From contig JADWOT020000006.1 of the NCBI GenBank assembly GCA_036345935.2, positions 3,289,543 to 3,353,542 of the forward strand: a stretch of 64,000 bases of DNA. The letters run 5' to 3'. Each line of letters opens with the position of its first letter. Position 1 is the stretch's first letter. This DNA comes from Taenia hydatigena (taxonomy: Eukaryota > Platyhelminthes > Cestoda > Cyclophyllidea > Taeniidae). Below, piece by piece: positions 11,855 through 22,963 of this stretch. The notes under the pieces were generated by a model. That model searched no databases, was not told the DNA's origin, and saw only the letters and a program-made list of their open reading frames with translations. A program made the translations under genes and the position numbers.

Positions 11855-13193
11855 CGAGAAAACAAGACCTCAAGCATCCACCAAAACAGATTTAAAATAG
11901 CTGGGTTATTTAGTGAGTCATCAAAACAGTCGAATAAAGCCACGGAAATCATAAGATAACACATTTCTATCTTTAGTTTTTAGCTAAACACACCAGCGTT
12001 GCCAATAACAAAGGTATTAGAGGCTTCTGTATTTAGATTTGCAGCAACTGTGCAGAAAATGGCAAATAATATAAATTAGTGACCCATCGTCCTAAGAAGC
12101 TTATTTTAAACCAATAGCACGCAGCATGAACCCTTAATTTTGCTAGAATAGACAGCGGTGCACAAATGAAAACCACCTTTGAATGATAGATGTGCATCAG
12201 CTAAAAACAAATGACATTACCATGAATGTATCGATTTCAAACGTTATGTGTTAGCAGCAAAAGAGGGCTTGGTGCATAGGCTGTAAGGTTCGGAGATAAA
12301 ACCCTGTGTAAAGTCGTGATAGAAGCGCCTAAGCAGTCTGTTCCAATGGGCGATTGTAGACAGGTGGAGCATTATATGGGCAATACTTTGTTTGTTTAGA
12401 CCACTGGTTTCGGTCAGGGTCACAGAGGTGGTCATATTGCCCAAGCTGCGTAGACTGGTCTCCGGACCATGCGAGCAGCTCATTTCCCTCTGTTTGTTGA
12501 ATAGATATATTTTACCCAAGTATTCTGCCTCCTTTTGCCTTCAATGGAGCCTCGAGACGCCACAACATGATTGTCCTTCTCCATCATTTGCCATCACAGC
12601 ATAGTCGGCACTCTTTGGACATACTTTTAAAAGCCAACTATACTAAAAATCATCTAGAAATAGGAATTGGCATCGTCGCGCTGTTATTATTATAATGCTT
12701 CAAGATGGAAGGGCGTGTGGTACGCAGACAGGTTATACATTAGCAGACCATAAGACGCTTTAGTCATCTGACATCCTTTCGAGACAACTTGGGGAAGTCA
12801 CAATCGCAAAAGTACAACGCAGCTTGTTACTACAATCAAATGAACATTTGAATACTAATATCGACCATCACTGAATCCCTGTGAGCTAGTTCAACGCTAG
12901 TGCCAACGTGCTACAAAATAGTTTTATGTGAATACTTTGCGTTGGCTTAAAGTCTTGTGTTTTAAGTGATTAATGTTTTTTACCAAACCTTGTCGCAGTT
13001 ATCCTATGTTTATAATCAAGGTCATTCCTGGCGTTATCAATGCTCCGTTTTAAATTAATCTTGTGGGTGTTTTATGCGCTCTTTTATGTTTGCAGTATTA
13101 GTACTAGGGAAATAATATAATTTGTGGTCATTGAGAAAAATAATAACTTGATTAGCTCTGCCCCTGTTAAGTGGTTCCTTTCTTTTAGGCAAA
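11855..13193. other. Divergent intergenic region between AFTPH and ASPG
   Basis: No coding exon is supported here. It separates two divergent starts (11854 minus, 13194 plus) and contains one copy of a dispersed repeat at about 12347-12563. The part next to ASPG is T-rich and ends in a pyrimidine tract plus TTTTAG just before the first ATG, which would suit a cis or trans splice acceptor. Confidence 0.4.
12347..12563 (+). repeat. Dispersed repeat, copy 1 (about 215 bp)
   Basis: The stretch aligns by eye with the reverse complement of 28206-28420 over about 215 bp. The best block is about 75 bp (12416-12492), containing CAGAGGTGGTC and, further on, CTCCGGACCATGC, at roughly 80 percent identity. 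Flanks are lower but collinear. No open reading frame is conserved between the copies. The size would suit a SINE or other short non-autonomous element, but I see no poly-A tail, target-site duplication or clear Pol III box. Confidence 0.55.
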
Positions 13194-16100
13194 ATGAGTG
13201 AGTTAGCAATTCCCCTGTAGCTAACGCATATTTTCCCTCATATTAATCATCATCTTTCCCGCTTAGTAATACTTTTTGCCGCAACAATCCTTTTTGCTTG
13301 CTGGCACTTTTTTCTGCATCGAACAACTTTTTCTGCATTGGTTGGCTCAGTATCTTTTTAGTCTAACTGGCCTTTTCTTATTTTTCGTTAATGTGCCATT
13401 TTAATCTGCCAATTTTTTTACTTTTGGGTAGGTTCAAATGTTAATAACCATTCCTCCCCTAAGTCACCGAATTGGTCTTCTTATAAGCGGGTACCGGAGT
13501 TTTTTAAGAAGATTTCTTTAAATCGCTCACCAACCAAAGCCAGTACTGTAAGTACATCATAATATTTTTAGGCATGCTTCGTTATCATTCACTTTTGTCT
13601 TATATATTAGGTGCCAGTCGTTGGCCCAAGTGTTCAACTTAAGCCGACAAATGGGGTAATTTAATCCACCGTGTTTACATTGCTATTATGTCTATAAAAA
13701 GTGGTTATCATTTCTTACCATTTCACACTCAAGCTATATTCCAATGCTGTGCCACTGGCCAAGAGTTTCTTGGATTACGCTGCCTCTGTACCCGGAACTA
13801 CTGCTGTCGGAACAGTGCTCGTTTTGTATACAGGAGGTGCGATAGGAATGCAAAAAGAAGGTGGTGTTTATAAGCCAAAACAACAATTTTTAACGAGTTA
13901 TCTCTTCCAAATGCCAATTTTCAACGACCCCCAGTGAGTCTTTATTACAATCGGCCGTCTTTTTAGCCTATTTTTTCCGACAAACTTGTGGAATCATTGC
14001 TCTATCAGCATTGACTAGCATGCGTTAGCATCACCATATTCGCTTTGCATGCGTGCTTCTACAAGTTTTTTCAGTTTTCCAATTTAAAGAAGTTAATTGA
14101 AATGGATTTTAAAATGCCTTCTTCTCTACTTTATATTTGGCTTTGAAAAAGTGGTCGTGATTACTTTGTCTGCGTATCTTCCCTTCATCTTAGTTACTGC
14201 TATCGATAGCGTTAGTGTCTATCCCCTTCTTCTACAATGTTCAATGTTCCATTACCTTCTAAGTTGTGTGAAATAAGCCGTCATATGACATCTCCACTTA
14301 TGCCTCATTTTGGAATGCACCAACGCGTTGGGTTTCATTTAGCCCTAAAGAACATTGTGTGCTTTAATGTAACCTTTGTTATGGTCTTTCTGGAAAAGCC
14401 CAACATCTCCTTTTGCGACACAGTTAGTCTACCTGACATGATCCATTTACTGCATTTGTCTTCCTAGCACACCCTTTTATGCACGATCAAGGAGTGCTGC
14501 ATGATTGGCGCCTGGCCTTATCCAAATTTAACTATTCACATATGAATTAGCAACGTGCTAGTTTATGGTTGAATTCAAAGCCGCTTTTCTTAGCGGGGAA
14601 ACGGTTTGAGAATGCACTATCCAGAGGTTCATTTTAGAGCACTTCTTTTCAAAATAGGCAATCGAAGTTGTGAGGCGCAATATTTTCAGATATAAATTGC
14701 GGAGTTTGGTAAGATAGGATTGTTTTTAGAACCTTACAATGATATTATTTAGTGCCGGAGAAATCGCCTTAAATTTCAGGTTTTGGGAGCATGCTCCACC
14801 GCTTAACAGCTCGATATCACCGTCTTCTACGTCGATAAAGACCTCAACACCCTCCACAGTCTCATTGCCCCTGGCGATGCCGTTGGACGAGGATGGACGA
14901 CGAATTATTTACCGTCTACTAGAGTACGACACTCTACTCGACTCCTCTGACTGTCAACTGGAGGTGTGGGTCAACCTCGCCAAAGACTTGGAGCGCTTCT
15001 ACGATCACTTTAACGGTTTCGTCATCCTTCATGGCACTGATACTCTACCCTACGCCGCTTCTGCCTTGTCTTTCATTCTTGAAAACCTCACAAAACCTGT
15101 CGTAATGACGGGAAGTGAGTTGCCAATAGATAGACTGCGCAATGATGGCCGACTCAATCTGCTGGGATCCCTACTCTTTGCCGGTGGCGGCTACAACATT
15201 CCAGAGGTCACCGTGTTTATTCAGAATGAGGTACGCTGATTAAGTCATGGGACACTGTTTTTTAGGGAGTTGTTTTTGTTTCTCTTGTTTTAAATTCTCA
15301 AATTTTCCTTTAAAGTTGGGTCAGGTTGTTAATCTTTGTTTTTCTCCTGTTTCAAAGCCAAAGTCATATTGGCACCTGTCAGACATCTCTGAGTAGGCAA
15401 GATGCAAGAATGCCTCTTCCGGACCGTTAAACATTTCCATAAGGGCCGATTCCTTTATGCTGGCAACGGAAGGCGTATTTGTGTTGTGCATTAAGGCGAT
15501 ACCAACTGCGGCTTATCGTTGTGAGAGATGGATTTGAAGGAGTGGTTTGCACTTTATAAGCCAAAAGCTATTGTAAACAAAAGAGAAACGTATTTGTTTG
15601 CATTTGAGGTACGTGGGATTTATGAGACAATGAATGAGCGAAGTCACAGAATGGAGTTGGGCGACTTTTGGCGCATAATGGATAAGTTGGTTTGTCCAGA
15701 CAGTTGGCATTTAAAGCTGAAGTGACCCAGGTGCTGATGAAACTGGTAGGGACAAACAGGTGAGAGGTCATTTTGATGCCTTTCAGCTTTACCGCGGTAA
15801 CCGAATTGTCAAAGCAGCGACAACCGACTTGGAGGCTTTTCTGGCGCCGAATTCAGAACCGCTGGCTGTGATGGAGGAACATGTTAAGGTCTATAAAGAG
15901 CGTATTTGGCCAGCCCCTAAACAGACCTCCGCGCCACTGCGGGTTCAATCCAACCTCTGTCCTAACGTCGCTATTCTACGTCTCTTTCCCTCCATCCCTA
16001 TTGATGCTGTGCGATCGTTCTTCCAGCCTCCCATGCAGGGTGTGGCCTTGTGTCTGACCTTTTTGCGGATGATTTGATCATAACAAATTGGCAAGGGCTT

Positions 16101-18881
16101 AGCACAGTGCAGAATGAGTCTAGAGGTCACTAGATCAGATTTTTTCAACTAAAAAGAATTCCTTTAATTGATAAAAACAACTAAAGCAATTAGAACAAAT
16201 TTCCATGAAATTTAAACGATTAACGACTCCATGATATCTGGTGGAAATATGCGCGTTTTTTTGCCATTTGTTAAAATGAATTTTGACATTTTTTGCATTT
16301 AAAGGAGTTATTTTGGAGACGTACGGAACTGGAAACGTCCCATCGAACAACACAGAACTCATCGAGGTGTTGAAAGAAGCCCATGATGTGCATAATATCG
16401 TCCTCCTCAATGTCACTCAATGCTGGAAAGGTACTGTGGCCGATGTCTATGCAACAGGCGCCATTCTGAGCAGTGTGGGCGCTGTTTCTGGTTGTGTAAG
16501 TGCCGTCGGATGGAGTGATACGAAACCCATCCATCCATTTACCACTAAAACCGCTCACAGGCCACATTTCCAAGTTTTTTACCTTAAGGTTTGCTTGAAG
16601 ACATAGTGTCGGGTTATTTGATTAAAACGCCAAACTGCTTGGTTAATTTTCAGCCAGCCACATCCATGGAGGTTGAGGGATCTTGGAAATACGGTACTTT
16701 TTCCACTCATAGCGTAGCCAGAAGTCAATCAGAACGGGTGACTTATTTTCCTGAAATCGTGTTACAACTTCTTGACATTTCACACCCATCTTAATTGGTA
16801 TCGCGTGAACCGCCCCTATCAAGTTGACAACTTTTGCATCGACCCAGTTTTTGGTGATTTTAGAAGACCACCTCGTCTACTGGCTTTTTGACAAAACATG
16901 GACAAACACAAAAACCGTATCAGCTTCCCACGTGAAAATGAGTTTAAACTCTTAAAGGTAATAACCCTTCCCATCCTCTCCCAAATAGGAGTCCGATGCT
17001 TTTCCTATAGGCGTATTCTTCAAAGGAGATTTATTTAAAGAAAACAAAACCTTTTTAAGGGAAAAATTTGAGTCGTTTGTTTACTTGCACCATACTTGAA
17101 AACTCCCATCTTTACACTTGGGATCGACTGCTACTATTTATGAATTCAGTAGATATTTTCTCCCACAGGATATAACTTCTGAGGCAGCTCTGATGAAGAT
17201 GGCCTACGTGTTGGGCAAGTGGGACGATCCTGCCACACAGAGACGCATGTTATCGCACTCATTGCGTGGGGAAATGACTGAACCATTCGTGGAGACCCGA
17301 TGCCATCGTCAGCATTCATTGAGCACCAGTCAGGCTTCGGAGGGATCGGCGCCTAAGGAGGTGACTGCGGCGCTGGGGGAGGTGCTTGTGAATGCGGAAG
17401 CCGCTGGACTGGCTAGGCAGTGGTCTGAAAATCTCTTTCATTCGCTGATATGCGCCGCAGCGGATCACGATGATGTGGAGATGTTGGAACAAATACTGCA
17501 CATCTCGGGACACTTTGAGGCGAGGATGTAAAGAATTTTAATGACATTTTACCACATTAGGGCTCCCTAGAAGTGAATTCTACTCATCGCAAACTCGTCG
17601 GCTCCATCCTCCAGCCAACAATAGCTATTACGATGCCTGACATCGTCAATTAATTACAACAGCCTTTCATATGAGCGAATTTACGGAAGGGCCATTTATC
17701 CTCCCTTGGGATTAATAATGGTGGTCAACTTACAGAGGATGAACTGAATACGATCTTGTTTGTCGACTTCTTTGTCGCCCGTCCATCCTTCAACTGGTGG
17801 GCATAGCTAAGTTACGAGTCAGCATATAAACTGAGCAAACGCTATTTTGCCCCATATTTAGAGTGCACTAAGCCAAAGTTCTTCTTTGAAGCGCTACAAA
17901 TAATGGTTGCAGCAAATGAGGCAATCTGAGGGCACTCTACTACCACTGAAGGAGTAACTGAATCGCAATAGTGAAGGGCGTAAATAAATGTTACCTTTTC
18001 TCACCTTTAAGTATACCAACAGTGGACGCGTCCACCCACTGCATGTGGCAGCAGGTGCGGGCGCGTACGCCGCGTGTCGATTGATGCTGGAGAACGGGGC
18101 GAGTGCCAACATCGCAGACGCACGCGGCTTCACGCCACTGTCCTACGCCGTGCGTGGACGCAAATGCACACCCGCGCTCATCAGGCTGCTGCGCCACTTC
18201 GGTTGTCGCCTCCCGCACATCACCTCCGCACGCGCCCGTGAGGCCAATATCGCGGCCAGTAGTGGCAAACTGCGCCAACTCCGATTTTACCGTCTCGCTG
18301 GGCTTACTCTTCAGGTGAGTGGATGAGGAAGTGGATGTCGTCTGCTGTGGTGACATCTATGCTCACCTTAGATTTCAGCTGGACGCCACATGGTGATTGG
18401 TGAAGTGGTTAGGGGTCGTGTTTATTACAGGACTCAGATTTAGTATGAAGTCGGTGAATGGCTGGATGGGTTTTAGTTGGTGTCGTTGCATTTACAGCAG
18501 AAATTTCTAGTAAGCGATGTATCTCGAGTATCCTCTGGCCAAAATCTTAATATAAATACACCTATTTAGTTGAAATTTAATGACAATTCAACTATTGGTG
18601 GGTTCGTGTAGGAACTGGATGCAGAGGGTCGTTCTACACTGCACACAGCAGTTGCCTACCACCAAACAGAAGTCGTGAGTTACTTGATTGCGCCAGTTAA
18701 AGCTGTCGATGCCGCCTTCGACTTCGAAGATAATGATGAGAACGATCTGTTCGAACTTGGCGGAGCGGGCGTAGATCCAAATCACTTAACAGGCTACGGG
18801 ACCACGGCTTTGGAGGAGGCTCGCAAACGGAATTTCCTCGACATTGTTCAGATTCTTGAATCGGCTTCAGCGGCCCATTAG
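13194..18881 (+). CDS. ASPG: Cytosolic L-asparaginase / 60-kDa lysophospholipase with ankyrin repeats
   Basis: This enzyme hydrolyses asparagine to aspartate and ammonia; the mammalian form also has lysophospholipase and PAF acetylhydrolase activity. Ten exons join in phase: 13194-13197, 13432-13547, 13611-13655, 13734-13933, 14780-15230, 15787-16039, 16305-16495, 17169-17527, 18023-18314 and 18612-18881, giving 726 residues. The asparaginase domain spans about 55-490. It has LYTGGAIGM with catalytic Thr88, ILHGTDT with Thr208/Asp209, KPVV with the conserved Lys227, LYRGNR, PPMQG, YGTGNVPSNN, TQCWKG and EAALMKMAYVLG. Ankyrin repeats follow (VHPLHVAAGAG... and STLHTAVAYHQTEVVSYLI), with a short acidic insert between. 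The usual TGGTIG is TGGAIG here. The first coding exon is only ATGA. The product should be cytosolic; no signal peptide is seen. Confidence 0.92.
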
Positions 18882-18983
18882 AGAGAATCGATTACTGGAA
18901 ACACCAATTATGTCTCTTGTTATGGATTAAACATTGGTTTTTTCCTCATATAAATACAAATTAGCATTAGCGTATCTGACTGA

Positions 18984-18989
18984 AATAAA
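18984..18989 (+). terminator. Polyadenylation signal AATAAA
   Basis: AATAAA lies 103 bp after the ASPG stop and only about 58 bp before the next gene's first in-frame ATG, so the ASPG 3' end and the next gene's 5' end almost touch. Confidence 0.5.
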
Positions 18990-19046
18990 TACAAAATTGC
19001 TCTTCCGATTGTGCCTGTCGACGAAAGCGAAGCCAAAACTGTTTGC

Positions 19047-20375
19047 ATGAGGCTACGGGACTACTTAAGGTGTGCTAAAGTGCCAAAGAATAAAAAGCAG
19101 CTTAAGTAAGGGGGCTAGAATTTAAGGTATTTTGCATAATTTCTAACTTCCAGAAAGCTGGTCGAATCTGTGCGAGAACGGTGCAATCGCTTTTTCTTTG
19201 GTCAAAAAGGGGATCAAGGCCAAGTTAGATTTGCAACGCAAATAAAAAAGAGAGATAATCAAGGATATACAGCTTATAATCTACAAGGTACAGTACATTT
19301 AAAAATGTGTGTTTCGTATCGCGACAATAAAAAGCGTTGAAACATGTTCCTGAGTGATAGACATGTGAGATATGATTGGACTTTAACAAACGCAGAAATT
19401 TTAAAGATACTTATTTAAAGACGTGATTTAACAAGACATTTTCTATTTGATTTATTAGCTAACATTAGGGTGACCTAATTTTGTTTAAGTGTCTTGAAAT
19501 CGTTTTTACTGTGGAGGGTAAAGGGTACCTATTTGGAATTTTTCGGGGATGTGTTGTTTTGTGCGCTTGTCTGACTCTGGGTCCCCTTACTTTAAGTAGT
19601 TAGTGGTCAAATTAGCACTTAAAACATATTATTAGGGATGCTAAGGTGTGACGAATTGGATTTGTTGTGGTGGGTTGACTTACATTACGAATCAATAACC
19701 TTGTATAATGGGGGGGGGGGGGTTAGACCCATCGCTTGTTTCCTGTGATTGCCGCAGCCTTATGACGTTTGGATTTTATGCTCACTTTATCTTCGTTAAA
19801 TTTTTTGTCACTGGGCCGTAGGGTTCGTTCTGCCGTTCGTTTAATTAGAATGGCCTATTTTGTGAAGTTATGTTGTTGTTGATGTTTTTGAACAGGTTAT
19901 AAGTTCAACATTTTGACATCAATAAACACTTAAACGGGGCATTCATTTGAGAGATTCACTCGAGTACTGAATATCTCTGCTAATAAATTTGCTTGTTGGC
20001 TTCATGGGTGGTATCAGGACATTAAAACATTCACGAAATGAAGTTTTACATCGCTCGCGCAAAACACTTTTTCCAATACTGCTTAGCAGGCTTTTATTTT
20101 AAAATTTTATAGATCAAATGGCCTCGGATTTTGGATTTGTTGAATTGCTGGATTTGGTGAGTGATTACGATAGTCTTCCGCCGGTTTCAGAGATACCGGA
20201 AAAGTCTCCAAGCCTTTACTATGAGAAGGCGAGAGCATTGAAGAAGTACTGCACTCCTGATTTTCTCAACGATCCAGAAGCTGCAGCTTATCCAAAATTT
20301 GGTGAATGGTGCAAATATATTTCACGTTTCAGGACATGCACCATTGCTCCCCATCCGAGTGAATTCTTGAAGTAA
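19047..20375 (+). CDS. Small orphan protein, 151 residues
   Basis: Three exons join in phase: 19047-19105, 19154-19287 and 20113-20375, giving 151 residues. I do not recognise the family. The N-terminal third is very basic (RLRDYLRCAKVPKNKKQLKK), the middle is charged, and the C-terminal half has many tyrosines and prolines (SLYYEKARALKKYC, YPKFGEWCKYISRF). There is no signal peptide or membrane span. An in-frame stop lies 63 bp upstream of the chosen ATG, and no other ATG intervenes. Introns are 48 and 825 bp. The gene starts 165 bp after the ASPG stop and ends 324 bp before the GPCR start, all on one strand. That spacing would suit an SL trans-spliced polycistron, but the sequence alone does not show it. 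An AATAAA follows at 20598. Confidence 0.6.
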
Positions 20376-20597
20376 TCTACTTGAACTATTATCACCATGC
20401 TGTTTTTCATCTGCAACGAGAAAAGGCTGGGTGGTCAACTTATTTTTTTTGATGCGCAAACACTGCAACGTCTTTTCAATCTGAGCAACCAACCTGTTTT
20501 AAATTGCTGTAAAGGTTGTAGGTAGAAAATGTACTCAACTTCATATGCTTCCAATGGTTATGTAGAGCTGGTATTTTTCAACTTTGTGCTGTATCAT

Positions 20598-20603
20598 AAT
20601 AAA
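20598..20603 (+). terminator. Polyadenylation signal AATAAA
   Basis: AATAAA lies 223 bp after the orphan gene's stop and 97 bp before the GPCR start codon. Confidence 0.4.
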
Positions 20604-20699
20604 CTATGTTGGAAATTGTGAAACCGATCCTTTATCGGTCTTCAGACTTAAATATTTTGCTTCACTTTGACTCATTCAAGCTATGGAACACCACATTCG

Positions 20700-22963
20700 A
20701 TGTCCAACAGCACTGTCACAACTACCACCGCCCCCACAAGCGCCTTACTATCATCAGCAGAAATTTTATCGGCGAGAAACATCTCCAACGTTGCCGATTG
20801 CTACGACGACTACTTTTGTGAGGGCGCTTCCAATGGAAGCCTTCTATTCATTGTCTACGGGGTGGTTTTCAGCCTCTTCTGCTCCGCAGGACTTCTTCTA
20901 AACCTCGCCTGCATGGTAGGATTCAACAGGGCAACTAATCGCTGTGGCGCTACTCTCTATTTCTCCGTCATAGCCGTGGTTGATTGCGTCTACTTGGGCA
21001 TCATGTTGGTACTCAGGGCGTCAGTGCATTTGAGTGATGTCGTCTATGCGGGGCAGGAAAAGGCCTATGCTGAACGGGCCGCCTACTTCGTTCCCGGCGC
21101 TATGCCTCTGTTGGCATTTTGTGAAGTAGCCTCGGTAAGTTCGCACCAACGGTTTTTTGTGCCTTTTGGAGTCTGGTGAAGTTTTGTGGAATGAGACGTT
21201 TTTCTGTCCAGGAAGGCGCATCACATTGATGGTGAGTTGGTTGGTGCTGTAGCTCGCCAAGGTTGCGACAAATGGAATGCTCTTTTGGGCTACAAATACT
21301 TAAGGCAAATACTCAACTTGATTTGATTTTTTTGTAAATACTTGTCGTCTAGTCCGCCCTAAGTAGAAAATTCAAAGTTAAGTTTTGTCGTGTTTAAGTG
21401 CAGTCTGAAGTCAGACTTTCTTCTATCTCAAAAAGACAATGTTGGCGACTTAATGATCTAGTATCTATTTGGTATTATCACTTTCTGTTTCTATACACCT
21501 CTCTGACAGACTATAAGGCGATGATGAGACCCATTGGATGGTTTGCTAAGACTAAGTGATTAGAAGGAGTGAATTGTCTATCTAATAATGCAATACTAGG
21601 CCACAAGTCGCAATTGCGAAGCTTTTCTAAATGCAGGATCTAGGTACAGGAACTCCGGCGTCCATCGAGCATTGAATTATCTGACAGTTGGTTATTTTAA
21701 CAGCTTTTCAAAGTTGTCTTTATCTTTTCCATCTACTGTATTTGAAATACCTTAGAGTGCAAACCGTTTCGATGTTTTTTAAGGAATGCTGCTGTCTGAA
21801 GGGACAGTAACCCTGCATCGGAGCTTACCCATCTTGAATTACTCAAATATATCTACAATCCTTAGGTCTGGCTAGTGGTTTGCCTGCTGGTAGAGAGGTA
21901 TCTATATCTCCAGCGCGGATACTTCTCCAAATCTGTCACCTCGCTTCAACGGCACGTTCGCATAATCTCTGTCGTCACTCTTCTCGCTTTTTGCTACATC
22001 ATTCCACGCTTCTTCGAGCTAAAGAGTGAGAAGAATCCAAGCATTCCCGGTGGCTACCGTGTTACCTACACCGAATTCGGCACTCTAAAAGTCTATAGGT
22101 AGGCGTTTGTATGAGAGCTTGACGGTTATTTAACACTTGGGTCCTTTTTTTGTTTCAGGAGTCTAGTGGACTACCTGCTGAATGTTCCTTTAGAAATGTT
22201 CCTCCCTTATCTTGCGGTAGGGCTGCTGACAAGTCTTGCAGTTTCCAAGATGGTTGACCTCGGCTCATCAAAATGGAAAACTGTCGCAAGTCTCTGTTCA
22301 CAGTCTGCCTATTGTTGCTGTGGTGATGATTTTGCCAACTGCTATCCCATGGTTCGACCCGAACGCAAGCACAGTGTTAACCGAGTGGACGCCCTCCCGA
22401 TGGACTATGTCGATGCTATTCCCAGTCCTCCGCGTTTATCTGCCTTTGAGGAAACCTGTGGAACGCAGATCTACTATTGCGGCATACCCTTCGAGAAACG
22501 CTCTGATCTGATGCCCTTCTATTTCCTCGTGCCTCCACCTCGCCAAACCCTAAAAGAGACAGCCAACGTGGTTATCACAGTGTGTTTGGGTTTTCTTCTA
22601 CTCATAACAAAGATTCCCAAACTCATTCTGGTGGCGTTGGAGTTGGAGCGCTACGTGGATATGGACCCGACGTTTACTCGAATGACTAGCGAGTGCCTCA
22701 ACATTGCGTTCATTGTGTTGAAGCCACCAATTTACCTCATGCTTGGTGTGCACTTTCGACATGCACTGACGGGTCTGTGCTGCTGTGCGTGCCTCTATGC
22801 GCCCGTGATTAGTGGAGGCACTCATGAGGGTCAAAATGTAGAAGAAGATGATGATGATGTCGACTGTGATGGAGGATTAGATGATCTTTCGAAGGTGTCC
22901 CATGGTGGACAAGCCGGAGAACGGACTACTGTGGCAGAGAAGGGTGAATCGGTTAGCAAATGA
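20700..22963 (+). CDS. Rhodopsin-family GPCR, orphan, neuropeptide-receptor-like
   Basis: Three exons join in phase: 20700-21134, 21866-22098 and 22159-22963, giving 490 residues. Seven hydrophobic segments are visible. TM1 is about residues 45-72 (GSLLFIVYGVVFSLFC...), TM2 near ATLYFSVIAVVDCVYLG, and TM3 spans the first exon junction and ends in ERY, the counterpart of DRY. TM4 is near HVRIISVVTLLAFCYIIP, TM5 near EMFLPYLAVGLLTSLAV, TM6 near ANVVITVCLGFLLLI, and TM7 has KPPIY where NPxxY is usual. The N-terminus carries NST and NIS glycosylation sites. The third intracellular loop is long and cysteine-rich (YCCCGDD), and the tail is acidic (EEDDDDVD). This pattern resembles invertebrate FMRFamide/peptide receptors, but the ligand is unknown. 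Another in-frame ATG upstream is absent, so ATG 20700 is the natural start. Confidence 0.8.

Noticed and set aside
15528..15771. Open frames on both strands in the ASPG intron between exons 5 and 6.
   Set aside because: Removing the interval as intron gives a seamless asparaginase (FIQNE then LYRGNR). The frames have no motif or splice support.
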